From Eulemur rufifrons (Eukaryota; Chordata; Mammalia; Primates; Lemuridae), in NCBI RefSeq assembly GCF_041146395.1, contig NC_090999.1, positions 72,421,001-72,485,000 of the forward strand: a DNA stretch of 64,000 nt. The letters are read 5' to 3'. How positions within the stretch are numbered: the stretch's first letter is position 1; the number at the start of each line of letters is the position of its first letter. Under the pieces are notes generated by a model that ran no database searches, had not been told where the DNA came from, and saw only the letters and a list, made by a program, of their open reading frames with translations. This document shows, one piece after another, positions 49,268 to 60,761 of this stretch. The position numbers were made by a program, and so were the translations under genes.

Positions 49268-51630
49268 CCCCCGGTTCTTTTTTTATCAAAGAACGATATT
49301 AGAAACCCAGGTCTGTGCATCAGGAATTCTCATTGCTACTGGAATGTCACTGCTTTTAGGTCTTCTCAACTATAAGAATAAGAGGATATATCTGTATATA
49401 ATACCTCGTGTACACATAAATATCTACAAATATTTCTATACATACTCTCATGTGTAGGTGTGTGTGTAAAGCTAAACTTGAGTTCATACTGATATCTCCA
49501 AATCTAATCCTTTGCCACATGGATAATTTTAGCTCTCTTTCCATTTGTAAAATACCACCCTAACAGTGAAAAATCTAGCTCTCACCATCTGCCATGTATT
49601 TACTTAATTCCAATATGTTTGCATAGTGGTTTCATAATTGAGATCCGTACCTTGATAGGAGAAGTTTTATCTGCTAGACTATAGTGTTTATATGCAATGC
49701 ACTTTGCCTTTAGTTTTACTCACCTCACTCACTTCCATAGTTATTTAGGTTAACATCTTCACCTAATTCCTTCAGTTACGTGAACTCCTTCAATGGTGGT
49801 TTAATACAATTATATTAGAGTCGGATTAATTTGTCACATTTTGCATTTTATCCTGGCATCCCTGAGCATCTTCAAAGTATTTTTAATGTACATAAATTAA
49901 GGTTCAACTTTCCATATACACTTATATGGGCTTTGTAAAATTCATAAGGTCATATTCACCATTAAAGTATCATATAGAATAGTTTCATTGCCCTAAACTA
50001 GGCTCGGTGTCTTACTTATTCAACTTCCTCCTCACTCAAACCTCTGGCAACCAATGATCTGTTTGCTGTATTTATAGTTTTGCCTTTTCCAAAATGTTGT
50101 ATCAATTATATGTTTGCTGGATATAGAATTCTATTTTGATTTCTTTTTTCTTTCAGGATTTTAAAGATGTCGATTCACTGTCTGCTTCCTAATTTTTTCT
50201 TATGGTAAATCTGCTGACATTCTTTTTCTTATATACAAACACGTCTTATTAAAGCTGCATTTAAGATTTTTCCTTCTATCTATTTGTAATGTTTATTTCA
50301 TTTTCTGTGCTTGGGATTTTTAAGATTCTTGGATCCATCTTTAATAGTTTTCATCTATTTTGGAAAATTTAAGACTATTGTTTCTATAATTTTTTTTCTG
50401 TTTCACTTTTTCTCTCTTCTCCTCTGGAATTCAAATTACACATTAGAATGATGAAATTGTCCCGTATTCACTGCTGTGCTTTTAATTTTTTTAAATAATT
50501 TTATTAATATTTTCCTCATCTTTTATTTTGGATACTTTCTATTGCTATGTCCTCAAATGGACTGTTTGTTTTCTTCTGCAATATCAAATCTGCTATTTAC
50601 TCTATCCAGCGTACTTTTCATTTCAGACATTTTAGCTTTTTCTTAGAAGTTTGATTTTGATTTTTAAAAAATAATTCCATATCTCTACTTAACTTCTTGA
50701 ATATATGGGATACATTCATAATGACTGTTTTAATGTTTATTTTGAAAACTTCAATAGCTGTGTCAGTTTTAGGTTGGTTTCTATTAACTTATTTTTCATT
50801 TTATTATGCATTGTCATTTCCTGCTTCTTTGCCAGACTGTTAATATTAATATTTGATTGGATGCCAGACATTGTACATTTTAACTGTTGCATGTAGCATA
50901 TTTTTTATTCCTAAACATTTTCTTGAGCTTTGTTTTAGGACATAATTAAGCTACATAAAAATGGTTTGGCCCATTTTGGTCTTGGTTAAGATTACTTTTG
51001 TGGAACCAGAGTGATGTTTACTCTAGGCCTAATATTTTTCCACTGCTGAAAGGCACTTTGAATCCTCTACCCAATGCTTCTGGTTGTTTTTCACATGACT
51101 AGTGAGAACCGACACTATTCCTGTCCCTGTATGAGTTGTAGGTATTGTTACCACTAAACGTTTCATGTAGTTCTTTTCCTCATCTCATTTCATGTAGTTC
51201 TTTTCCTTGTTTCAGATGGTTTCCTGATCACACATATGTATTGAATAGTACTCTATCAAATAAATAAAGAAGACAGTCCACAATTTTTGGAGTTTTGTCT
51301 CTGTGCAGCTTTCTCCTCTTTGGAACTCTGTCCTACTAACTGAAGATACCTTTTCTTTCTGAACTCTCCATTCTGTTTCCAAAACTTAGATTGTCTTATC
51401 CTCCATGGCTTCTCATACTTGCATTGCTATGTGGACACTCTATTAAGGTAGCAAGCTATGGATATTATAGGCTTACTTCAATTCTTTCTTATCTTTCATA
51501 GACTACCATCTTTTGCCTGGTAAATAGTGTCTTTAAAAATATTGTCTCATATAGTTTTTAAGTATTTTTTTCATAATTTCAGGTGAAAGTATAAGTCCAG
51601 TGACTCTTCCTCCATCTTAGCTAGAAACAG

Positions 51631-52011
51631 AAATCTCCACCAGCTTCTTCATTGGATCCTTAACTTTCAACTTTAACTTAACCATTCTCCTTAAATGTTT
51701 AGCATTTATCAATAAACAAAAACAGGTTAGCATTTACAGATAAAATTTCTCCCATAATAATTGCTACATAAATATTGTAAATTTTGATATTATCTATTCT
51801 TGTTAATCTGTTAATTGAAATAACAAGTAGGAAAGGAATACTTTTATTCCAAATTTTAGACTTTTTCTTCAAAATGTGACTATATCTAAGACCTCCTATA
51901 AGATTTGGCTTATGGTCATCAGTGGATGAGAAGTCCACTGAAACTCAGAAAAGATAAACATCTCAGCAAGGGAAAGTAAATTTCATTATAAGTAATAAAC
52001 TTAATAGAGCT
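51631..52011. other. Unassigned sequence
   Basis: About 380 bp between the L1M/HAL1-like block and a solo LTR. Nothing recognised. Confidence 0.4.
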
Positions 52012-52355
52012 TGCTATGATCTGAGTGTTTGTGTAAACACAAAACTTATGTTGAAATCCCAACCCCAAAGATGATGGTATTAGGTTGCAGTTTTTGAGAG
52101 TTAATTAGGTCATAAGGACAGAGCCCTTGAGAGCAGGATTAGTGACTTTGTAAATGAGGTACTGGAGAGCTCTTTGGCCACATAAGAACACAGCAAGAAG
52201 ATGCTATCTATGAGAAAACATGTCCTCACCAGATATTGAATCTGCTGGCACCTTGATTTTGAACTTTCTACCCTCCAGAATTGGATAAATTTCTGTCATT
52301 TAGAAGCTAATTAGCCTATGCTATTTTGTTACAGCAGTACAAATGGCCTAAGACA
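52012..52355 (+). mobile_element. Solo LTR, MSTB/MLT1-like (MaLR)
   Basis: Starts TGCTATGATCTGAGTGTTTG and ends GGCCTAAGACA. In order it contains ATGTTGAAATCCCAACCCC, GATGATGGTATTAGG, ATTAGGTCATAAGG, CTCACCAGATATTGAATCTGCTGGCACCTTG and TATTTTGTTACAGCAGTAC, the full landmark series of an MST/MLT1 LTR. No internal retroviral sequence adjoins it. An obvious 5-bp duplication is not visible. Confidence 0.9.
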
Positions 52356-52985
52356 AAGGTATTTGAAGGAAACATCTATATTATACACTTGAAATGGAAT
52401 TATATATACATTTTGAAAAAGGTAAAATATGCAATTGAATAAAAGGCACTCATAATCAAGAAGACTATGAAATTGAAGATATGTGAAAGGAACAAATGCT
52501 TTTTCAAAAGAATACCATGTAAACAATTTGTTTGAGTGTTATGAAATTCTGTTCTTCCAGGACAGGCTGAATTTGTCATAGAGAGAGAGACTATTTAGTG
52601 CTTAAAGACTCTCAGGGAAAGAAATTCCAAAGGATAAATTTCAGGAGGAAATTAAATATCCCAGTGATAAAGTATGATTTATAAAGAAAAATGGTTATCA
52701 TAGAATTGGTAAACATTTGGGTAAATCTACACACTAATATAAAACAATAAAAATCATATCTAGATTTCATTGTTCAAACCAATTTAGAGTTAAAATATTG
52801 GAAAATAAGAATGTCTAAGTTAGGAATAGTCATTGGAGTCAAGCATTTTAAAATTCTTGAATTTTTAAGAAATGTTTAGAGTTATTGAGTAAATTTGTTG
52901 GCTAATGTTAGTTAATCTTATAATGCAACAATTTATAATGTTGCATTATAAATATGTATAGCAAAAATTTTCCCTCTAAATGATC
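52356..52985. other. Unassigned sequence with a hairpin
   Basis: AT-rich, no gene. It holds a perfect 12-bp inverted repeat at 52918-52951. Confidence 0.45.
52918..52951. repeat. Perfect 12-bp inverted repeat
   Basis: TTATAATGCAAC (52918-52929) and GTTGCATTATAA (52940-52951) separated by ten bases could form a hairpin or cruciform. Confidence 0.9.
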
Positions 52986-53103
52986 TTTTATTTAAATAAT
53001 AATTTTTCACTTTGGAATAATTTTAGATTTCAACAAAAGTTGAAAATTTTCAAAGATACAAGTTCTTATGTCTGAGCTTCCCCTAAGGTTTATCTTTTAC
53101 ATA
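52986..53103 (-). mobile_element. L1ME-type 3' UTR fragment
   Basis: CACTTTGGAATAATTTTAGATTTCAACAAAAGTTG repeats the same 3' UTR landmark as 48170-48210. It is interrupted on the right by an Alu monomer. Confidence 0.6.
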
Positions 53104-53236
53104 ACCTTTTTTTCTTTTTTAGAGACAGGGTCTCACTGTCACCCAAGCTGAAGTACAGTGGCACCATCATAGCTCCCTGTAACTCACTGTAACCTCGAAC
53201 TCCTGGGGTCAACTGCTCCTCCCACCTCAGCCTCAT
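53104..53236 (-). mobile_element. Alu left monomer (FLAM-like)
   Basis: A T-rich tail at 53107-53120, then AGAGACAGGGTCTCACTGTCACCC, GCACCATCATAGCTCCCTG and AACCTCGAACTCCTGGGGTC to CCTCAGCCTCA. This is half an Alu in antisense, either a free left monomer or a truncated Alu. No clean duplication found. Confidence 0.75.
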
Positions 53237-54628
53237 ACAATATTCAATATTTCATATATGTATTCATATAAGTAGAATCAAACACTAAGTATCCTTTTAT
53301 ATCTGAGTTATTTCATATGCTATAATGTCTTCCAGGTTTATCCATGCTGTAGATTGTGTAAGAATTTTCTTCATTTTTAAGGCTCAAAAATATTCTATTG
53401 TATGTACATATTACATTTTTTATAAACTATGGATAGATATTTGGGCTGCTTCACTTTTTGATTATTGTTAATCCTGCTATGAACACAAGTGAACAAATAT
53501 CTGTTTGAATATTAATAATTCTAATCCATGAACACTGGATGTCTTTCTGTTCATTTGTGTCTTTTTCAATTTCCTTTATGAACATTTTATAGTTTCCAAT
53601 GTACAAGTCTCTCACCCCCTTGGTTAATTTTATTCCTAAGTAGCTTTTTATTTTTGATGTTATTTTAGATGGAATTATTTTCTTAATTTCCTTTTCAGAT
53701 TGTTCATTGTTAGTGTATAGAAATGCAATTTATTTTTTCATATTGATTTATATTCTGTAACTTTGCAGAGTTTATTAGTTCTAACAGTTCGTTTTAATGT
53801 GAAATCTTTTCTACATATAATATCATGTCATCTGAAATTTTATTTTTTTTTCTTGAATAATTGTTCTGGTTGGAACTTTCAACTCTATGTTGAATAGAAG
53901 TGAAAGTGAGCTTCCTTGTCTTTTCTTAATCTTAAAAAGAAAACCTTCCATCTTTCACTGTTGAATATGATATTAGCTGTGGATTTTTTATATATGGCCT
54001 TTGTCATATTGGGATATTTGTATTCTTAGTTTATTTTTGTTATGAAAGTTTAATTTAATCGAATGCTTTTTCTGAAAATAATTATGTGGTGTTTACTTCC
54101 TTCATTTTGTTAATGTGATGTTTTATATTGATTGATTTTTGTATATTGAACCATTCTTGCTTTCCAGGAATAATTCTACTTGGTCATGATGTATAATCCA
54201 TTTAGTATACTGTTGAATTTTCTTTCCTAGTGTTTTGTTATGGATGTTTACACTAATATTTATAAAGGGTATTTGTAGTTTGTGTGTGTGTGTGTGTGTG
54301 TCTGTGTAATGTCTTTGTATGACTTTGGTATCAGAGTAATGCTTGCCTCACAGAATGAGTTTGGAATTGTCCCCTGACCTTCAATATTTTGGAAGAATTT
54401 AAAAAGGATTGGTATTAATTTGTCTTTAAATGTTTGGTGAAATTTACTGGTAAAATCATCTGCATCTGGAGTTTTCTTTGTGGGAGGTTTTTGGTTATTG
54501 ATTTAACCTCCTTACTAGTTGTCAGTCCATTCATTATTTCTATTTCATCACAATTAATTCTTACTAAGTTTTGTGTTTCTAGAAATTTTTCCATTTCATC
54601 TAGATTATCCAATTTGTTGCCATCCTAT
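53237..54628 (-). mobile_element. Old L1M, ORF2 region
   Basis: Antisense ORF2 text: TCTTCCAGGTTTATCCATG, AAATATTCTATTGTATGTAC, AATCCTGCTATGAACAC, then a jump to RT-side text GTGTCTTTTTCAATTTCC, TTTATTCCTAAGTAGC, AGAATGAGTTTGGAATTGTC, TTCCATTTCATCTAGATTATCC. The jump near 53520 shows an internal deletion. A minus frame at 54415-54612 retains DNLDEMEKFLETQNLVR. A TG repeat lies at 54281-54300. Confidence 0.8.
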
Positions 54629-55664
54629 TTATTTTTAAATGTACAGTTTTTGGTACTATACAAATAATTGTTGTAATAATATTTAACAAATAATTATTTT
54701 CAAGAAGTTTAATATAGATACAAATCCAAGTTTATCATTATTTCAATGTATATTGTTTCCCAAGATGGAAAGTACATTTTACAGAAACAGTGGAAACCAT
54801 ACTTTTCTGCTTAATCAGGGGAGCACAAACGTTTTGATAAACATAAGTCACTATAAATTTAGCACATGATATGGTACCTTTTAAACATCAGGTTTTAATA
54901 AATAATTGAGGAAGGACTGGGAATAAAAGGGGAAGTAAGCAAAGAACTTAAATGATTTCTTTGAAACACAGTCATACTCTAAAATGAGTCATAAAAACCA
55001 AAAACATGGTTCATGTTATTAACATCTGATTATTATTATTATTATTTTTACCAATAATGTTATCTTCTCCTTTGGGATTCCATAGAGCTCACAGAATTTT
55101 AACAATGAAAATAAAGGTAGTATGTTTTGCATCTCTTCAATCCACACATCTAGTTTGACTTTGAATTCTAGTCTTTTCACCCTCCTTGCATTTTTTTCTT
55201 TCAGCTTCATGCTTAATTTATCACTTTAATGAATCAATAAAAATTTCAACATAAAGCACTGACAGTTCAGCAGCTTGGTCTGTAAGAGTCCTTCTATGAC
55301 TATTAGCATGGAGTTGGAATGAGGAGAATACTTATTTGGAGATTTGAGAAAGCAGATCAATCAATTTCTTCTACAGTCTCCCTTTACCAATCATATGAAT
55401 TTTTTCAAATAAAATTTTAAAAAGCCTCTCTCAGCATCCAAATCTTTCAAATATTTCCTAAGTTAATGATATTTAAAGGCACAAAACCTCATTTCATATA
55501 ACTGACTTGGAAAGAGACACAATGGAAAGTGGATTCATAAAACTCTTTATGTTACCTATACTGTTTGAACATTTTTCCTTTAATTTCACAAACTAAAGTT
55601 TTATAGATGTATTATTGCTTAGTTTAAATTTAAATTAATTAAAGTTAACTAAAATTTGAAAATT
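54629..55664. other. Unassigned AT-rich sequence
   Basis: About 1 kb with no gene or confident repeat. A short ATT trinucleotide run lies at 55029-55047. Confidence 0.45.
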
Positions 55665-55678
55665 AGTTTCTTAGTCCA
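55665..55678. repeat. Alu target-site duplication, left copy
   Basis: AGTTTCTTAGTCCA, identical to 56038-56051. Confidence 0.97.
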
Positions 55679-56037
55679 GGCTGCGCACGGTAGCTCATGC
55701 CTGTAATCCTAGTGCTCCGGGAGGCTGAGGCGGGAGGATTGCTTGAGCTCAGGAGTTCAAAACCAGCCTGAGCAAGAGTGAGACGCTGTCTCTATCAAAA
55801 AGAAAAAAATCAGCCGGGCGTTGTGGCCATGCCTGTAGGCTCAGGAGGCTGAGGCAAGATGATTGCTTGAGCCCAGGTGTAGGAGGTTGCAGTGAGCTAT
55901 GAAGACGCCACTGTACTTTACCTAGGGTGAGAGAGTGAGACTCTGCCTCAACCCAAAAACCAAAGAATTTGAACATCACTCCAAACTCACTTAAAAAAAA
56001 ATTTAAAAATTTAAAAAAGAAGATAAAAAAGAAAAAA
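55679..56037 (+). mobile_element. Alu with non-Alu sequence in its tail
   Basis: A sense Alu from GGCTGCGCACGGTAGCTC to GAGACTCTGCCTCAACCC (about 55939), with a middle A-rich linker AAAAAGAAAAAAATCAGCC. After a short A-rich stretch (about 55940-55965) come about 26 bases of non-Alu sequence (55966-55991, AATTTGAACATCACTCCAAA...), then the real A-rich terminus, and only then the 14-bp duplication. The extra bases are therefore inside the inserted unit. The minus-strand frame 55749-56060 is an Alu artefact. Confidence 0.92.
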
Positions 56038-56051
56038 AGTTTCTTAGTCCA
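56038..56051. repeat. Alu target-site duplication, right copy
   Basis: AGTTTCTTAGTCCA, perfect partner of 55665-55678. Confidence 0.97.
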
Positions 56052-58609
56052 AGTAGCCATATTTTAAGTGTTCAATTGCTGTACATGGCTTGTTGTGAAC
56101 AGTACAGGGGTAGAATATTTCCATTCTCTCATAAATTTCCACTGGGCAATATTATTCTAGATCTTAGTGATTCATGTTTAGACTAATCAGACAAACTGTT
56201 TTGGGTTTTTTTTACGCACAGTATCTCAGTTAGGCTCTTCCTCAAGATCCTATTGGCCATGTACAAACTGTAGTCTGCATGTTAAATGAACCTTCTCTTA
56301 AAGTATATTTCAGTCTTTTTATACCTTCTTATGCTTTCTTTTTCCAGCGACTCAGAAGATTTGACTATAGCATCTTTACTTCAGTCTCCACTGCCTTCTA
56401 GGCAAGGTATTTATAGTTATGAATTCAGAATAAGGAATCTACAGTAAGGCTCTTTGCTATTCTGTAATTTTGAAGGGAAAAATTAAGCTGAATAGAATGT
56501 ATGTGCTAACATAAAAAAAGGAACTGTTGATATACATTTCTTTACCATTGTCTCTCAACTTGCTTTTTTCAGACTGCTCATGACAGAGGTCTAAAAACTT
56601 TGATTCTGTAGATGTAGCCCTGTTTTATTGATAAAAATAAGCCTTAATATTTTCTCCTTTGCTTTATCTCTTTTTACGTGGGCAGCTGATAAATTCCAGA
56701 ATTCCTACAGGATGTCCTAATGGAATAGCAGGTTGAGCTGCCAGCAGTGTCAGTATTACAAGATAAAAACATAATGCTATGAATCTATATATCAAATGTT
56801 GTGTTGCAAATGAAACACTATCTACTTCATGTAAAATCAGCTTCTCAGCTCTATCTTTGAAAGTTTTTCCTTTGATTCAGCGGTGTTGACAAATGGCTTA
56901 GAGAACCTACTTCTTCCTCCTTAAGTTTACATGAACAAATTCTTTCAGCATTCTTTTATGAAAGAGATATTGAGTCGTTGGTTATAAAGAGGAAAAATCT
57001 AATTAAACTTTGATAGTGTTTGTCACTCTGACTCATAGTAGATAGCCTGTCTGACATATCCTGAATTCACAAGAATGAGCTAAGGATTGGTAATTTTAAA
57101 GGTCAAGAGGATTACAAGTTCAGGAGATCTGAATGCTTTCAGATCATTAAGAGAATTACTGAAGATTACAAATTTATTGTAGATTATTAAGTGGTATCCA
57201 ATGGCTCTAAAAGTTGATTATTTAAGGCATGACTTACAGTCTTGTAGACATGCTAATGTTCTAGGAGAATTCTAATGCAGCATCCTTTAGAGAAATATAC
57301 CACTAGGTCTGCCTAATTTAGTGTAGTACACGGTGATTTGGATTTACAGCTTGTTTTTTTTTATCACTTTAAATTCACAGAATAAAATGACAATAAAAAT
57401 CTCTGCCTACAAAGTTAAGATAGCTTGCAAATGAAAGAGTTACAGTTCTGCTCCTCTAACCTTGCTCTATATTTCATAATATTTTTTCCCCTAAGCGGAC
57501 TTTGACTTACAGATAAGGTTCATGACTTTACAATCGCCAGACTTGAAAAATATCCTTCACAAAAGAATGACAACAAAAGTAACACATGTCACTGAAAGTA
57601 ATAAAAATACCAGGGAAAAGAAGTGTCCAGGTGTGGCTGTGTGGGGAGTTGGGGAAAAGGTTTGCAAAGGAGGGTTTTGGTCTTTCCAATTTATTGTGAG
57701 GTTAGAAAGAGTTAAGCAATAAATGCTAAACCTTACAAAATAAAAATGCTAAAGAGTAGCTCAATTTACCACAGTAAGAATGAAAGCATAAGAATTGGAT
57801 AAAGCAAGCACAGCAGTTAAGTGTCAAAGTAAAAAGAAGACCATGAGAATTTAAGGAAAATCAGGGCTAGTTATGTCAATGTCACATAGATGTTTCTCTT
57901 TATCAACTCCTCACTGCTACCTTAAAATCCCATTGACTCATCTAAGACTGTTGTTGTATTTCTACAGATTTTAACGTTTTTTAAGCTATGGATTACTTTC
58001 AGAGTGTGATGAAATCATATATTCTTCTTTCCTGAAGAAATAAACTAGGCTAACATACACATATAAACTCCTAATTCCTATTCTATATTAATACCTTCTG
58101 CAGCATCTGTGGTTTGTCTTCTAGCCTTTGCTATTCCAATTTTAGTGAGTAACATTTTATTATTATATGTAGCAGTCCTTCCTCTTGACAGATGTCTGTT
58201 TGCTGTCAGTAATTTATTACTCTGAGAATAAATATGCCTACATATAAACTAAACTCATCTCTCTAGGTTTGCAATCTTCAGCAACATAGAACAATTCGCT
58301 TCTACCTTATGGTCCTTTTTGTATTAGAAAATAAAACTGTGTACTATGTATTTGCTTCTCTGTACTAAATTCTTCACATATTTCAACCAGTTAAAATTAC
58401 ATTTCCTAGAAAGATGTAAATATTTAAATTGACATTCATTACCTTCCAAATCCTAGGTAAAATTAATATTTCTAATATAGTTTATGATCACGACTCACTC
58501 ATAAATTCTATTTCAGACAAATTGGCCTCTATGTGCTGTGGACTTTACTACACTTACGCTTATGTCCCTACCCCTGCTTAGGATTAACATTCATTCCTTA
58601 CTACTTCAA
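56052..58609. other. Unassigned AT-rich region
   Basis: About 2.6 kb with no gene or repeat that I can support. The frame at 57522-57722 has no family or splice context. Confidence 0.45.
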
Positions 58610-58800
58610 GTACTACCCATTATTCATAGTAATGATAATTCATATTCAGTGTTATATGTGTGGAATATCTCAAGTTTTGCATGTGTTATGTTATTTAGTG
58701 TTACAATAAAATCTGTGGGTAATATTATTATTACCAATTACACAAACAGGGAATGCTTTTAAGTATACAAAGTTATGAGTATGAGTTCAAACCCAGACAA
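58610..58800 (+). mobile_element. MIR SINE fragment (probable)
   Basis: TTTTGCATGTGTTATGTTATTTAGTG, then GGGTAATATTATTATTACC and ACACAAACAGGGAATGC, then GAGTATGAGTTCAAACCCAGAC follow the MIR order (tRNA-related SINE core to 3' part). Diverged. Confidence 0.5.
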
Positions 58801-58897
58801 TTTCACTACTTTACTAGCTTTCAACCCCCATGCATATGCTACCTCATGAAATTATTTTTTTTTTTCTCTCTTTTATCTTCACTCTCTCTCTTTGTAG

Positions 58898-58999
58898 ACA
58901 ATAATCAAGGTCAGGAGATCTCAAACTAAGCTCAACCTAGAGGATGCCATAGGAAGACTCATCCACAATATTGCTGTGTTTAAAATGAAGTACTCATAG
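58898..58999 (+). other. Weak candidate 3'-terminal exon
   Basis: A pyrimidine-rich stretch at 58853-58895 ends in TTTGTAG (58897). The phase-0 frame then runs 33 codons (TIIKVRRSQTKLNLEDAIGR...) to TAG at 58997. An AATAAA lies about 130 bp after the stop (near 59129), followed about 25 bases later by a run of about ten A (near 59159-59168). The genomic A-run could instead mean a retroposed mRNA end, although the upstream pyrimidine tract and MIR-like text argue against a simple one. I recognise no protein family. Confidence 0.15.
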
Positions 59000-59516
59000 A
59001 CTCAATGTGGAAAAGTCAACCAAGATTTTAGAACTCGGAGTTTTCTAATCATGTATCAGAAATAGGAGAACTAGGTATACAAAGGATTGAGAAATAACCA
59101 AGATTCAACAACTACAAAAGAATCATAATAAAACAAATGTGTAAAGAAGGGCTTCTCAAAAAAAAAAGTATGTACAAAACCATTTTATTTATGGATCAGC
59201 ATGCTCAAAAAGGAACAAATAAAAATGCAAGGTAGGATTAGACAAAAAATAAAACAAGTAAATTATCTTGACAAGAACAGTTCTATATATGTAATGAATA
59301 CTTAATATGCACATGTACAATTAGAAAAAGAATGAACATGTGAAGTGGATTCAACATATGCTAGGGACACTTGGATGATCCTATAAAAGTAAACCATAGC
59401 TATTATTTCTATTAATAGTTTGTTATTATTGTTTCCTTTGAGCATAAACATATAGATTTCCTGCTTTCAGGAAAATATAGTTCCCACAAAATAGTTAATT
59501 TAAATTATAATAAGAC
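59000..59516. other. Unassigned sequence
   Basis: AT-rich with an A-run near 59160. Nothing else recognised. Confidence 0.4.
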
Positions 59517-59770
59517 ACGCCGCCTGTAATCCTAGTACTCTGGGAGGCCGAGGCGGGTGGATTGTTTGAGCTCAGGAGTTCGAGACCAGCCTGAGCAAGA
59601 GCAATACCCCATCTCTACTAAAATAGAAATAAATTATATGGACAACTAAAAATACATATAGAAAAAATTAGCCAGGCATGCTGGCGCATGCCTGTAGTCC
59701 CAGCTACTTGGGAGGCTGAGGCAGGAGGATTGCTTGAGCCCAGGAGTTTGAGGTTGCTGTGAGCTGGGCA
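59517..59770 (+). mobile_element. Alu fragment, truncated at both ends, strepsirrhine type
   Basis: Sense Alu starting within the left monomer (CGCCTGTAATCCTAGTACTC) and stopping in the right monomer at GAGGTTGCTGTGAGCTGGGC, with no A-tail. It carries the extra central segment (TAAATTATATGGACAACTAAAAATAC), the complement of the one in the Alu at 18857-19203. No target-site duplication is present. It passes directly into L1M sequence at about 59771, which points to a later deletion. Confidence 0.88.
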
Positions 59771-60429
59771 GATTAAGTCCAATGTTTCATTGTTGATTTT
59801 CTGTCTAGATGATCTGTCCAGTGATGAAAGTGGAGTGCTGAGGTCTCCAAAAATTATTATATTGGGGTCTGTCTTTCTCTTTAGCTCTGGTAACATTTAG
59901 TTTATACATATTGGTACTCAAGTATTGGGTGCAAAAATATTTAGAATTGTTATATTTTCTTGCTGAATTGACATTTTTATCATTATATAATGACCTTCTT
60001 TGTCTCTTTTTTACATTTTTATATCTTGAAATGTATTTTTCTCTGATAGAAGCATAGAAACTCCTGCTGTTTTTGGTTTCCATTTGCATGGAATATCTTT
60101 TTCCATCCTTTTATTTTCAGTGTGTGCATATTTTTGTAGGTGAAGTGTCTTCTTGTAGACAAGATATAGTTAGCTCTTTTTTTTTTTTTTAATACATTCA
60201 GCCACTCTGTGCCTTTTGATTGGAGATTTTAGCTCATTCACATACAATGTTATTAATGATAGATACGGACTTACCAGTGCCATGTTGTTATTTGATTTCT
60301 GGTTGTTACTTGGTCCTCTCTTTCTCTTTTACTTCCTTCCTGTATTCCTTTGTTAAAAATGATTTGCTCTTGTATGTTTTAATTTCTTGTTTTCCTTTTC
60401 TTTTTTTGTGGGTGTGCTGTAGGATTTTT
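59771..60429 (-). mobile_element. Old L1M (L1MA-L1MB age), part 1 of an interrupted copy
   Basis: Antisense L1 text: GATTAAGTCCAATGTTTCATTG, AAAATTATTATATTGGGGTC, TTATCATTATATAATGACCTTC, TTTGGTTTCCATTTGCATGGAATATC and CATTCAGCCACTCTGTGCC, ORF2-side sequence toward the 5' end. It continues after the insertion at 60430-60761. The frames on this stretch are broken. Confidence 0.82.
60418..60429. repeat. Target-site duplication of retroposed fragment, left copy
   Basis: TGTAGGATTTTT, identical to 60762-60773. It lies directly before the T-rich start of the inserted segment. Confidence 0.75.
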
Positions 60430-60761
60430 TTTCTTAGAAAAGTTTTACTAATGTGTTAATATTGCAGCAAAGTTATTGTTTAAAAGGCAGATAGACACAC
60501 TATTACAGGCTATAATGTAACAAAGAATTTTTTCACAATTACACAATGTTGCACAAACCTATGGGATTTGTTGAGTAACTAACAGACCCATAAAAGAGAT
60601 TAAAATTGGGGGCCAATCCTATTTTGAAGGCTGTTTGCCTTGTTTAACAGCATATACCATTTTCTTATGAATGGAAACTCATGATGAGAAGGTTCTGAAA
60701 AAAGTCTCCAAATACATTCAAGAGCAGAATGAGAAGATATGTGCTCTTCAAGGCCTCCTCT
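60430..60761 (-). mobile_element. Retroposed fragment of unknown origin (possible mRNA 3' end)
   Basis: About 330 bp that interrupts the L1M. Read on the minus strand it ends in an A-rich tail (TTTCTTAGAAAAG on plus), with an AGTAAA-type polyadenylation signal about 20 bases before it, and 12-bp duplications flank it. This is what a 5'-truncated processed pseudogene looks like. A minus frame (60600-60800) reads [20 protein letters not shown] and on to [11 protein letters not shown], but it runs past the insertion edge, so coding is doubtful. I do not recognise the source transcript; an unlisted SINE or LTR is possible. Confidence 0.6.

Larger units (their letters stand above)
48091..51630 (-). 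mobile_element. Old L1ME/L1MC 3' UTR joined to L1 5' region (HAL1-like layout)
   Basis: From 48091 to about 50110 the text is long L1ME/L1MC-type 3' UTR in antisense (TTGTTTTGGAATAGATTTAGATTTATAG; CCTGGCTGAGGCAGTTTGTCAGGTTTCTCCACTGTAG; CTCTGGCAACCAATGATCTG). Directly after it, from about 50110, the text is 5'-region/ORF1-side L1M sequence (GCTGGATATAGAATTC; TTGCATGTAGCATA; CTTCCTCCATCTTAGCTAGAAACAG at the far end). ORF2 is missing between the two. That is the architecture of HAL1 'half-L1' elements, or of an L1 with a deletion. An Alu monomer interrupts it at 49051-49267. Confidence 0.55.

Noticed and set aside
48994..49302. 102-codon frame with internal repeat as a repeat protein
   Set aside because: It lies across an antisense Alu monomer and its 57-bp duplication.
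55749..56060. 103-codon minus-strand frame
   Set aside because: Antisense of an Alu and its A-rich tail.
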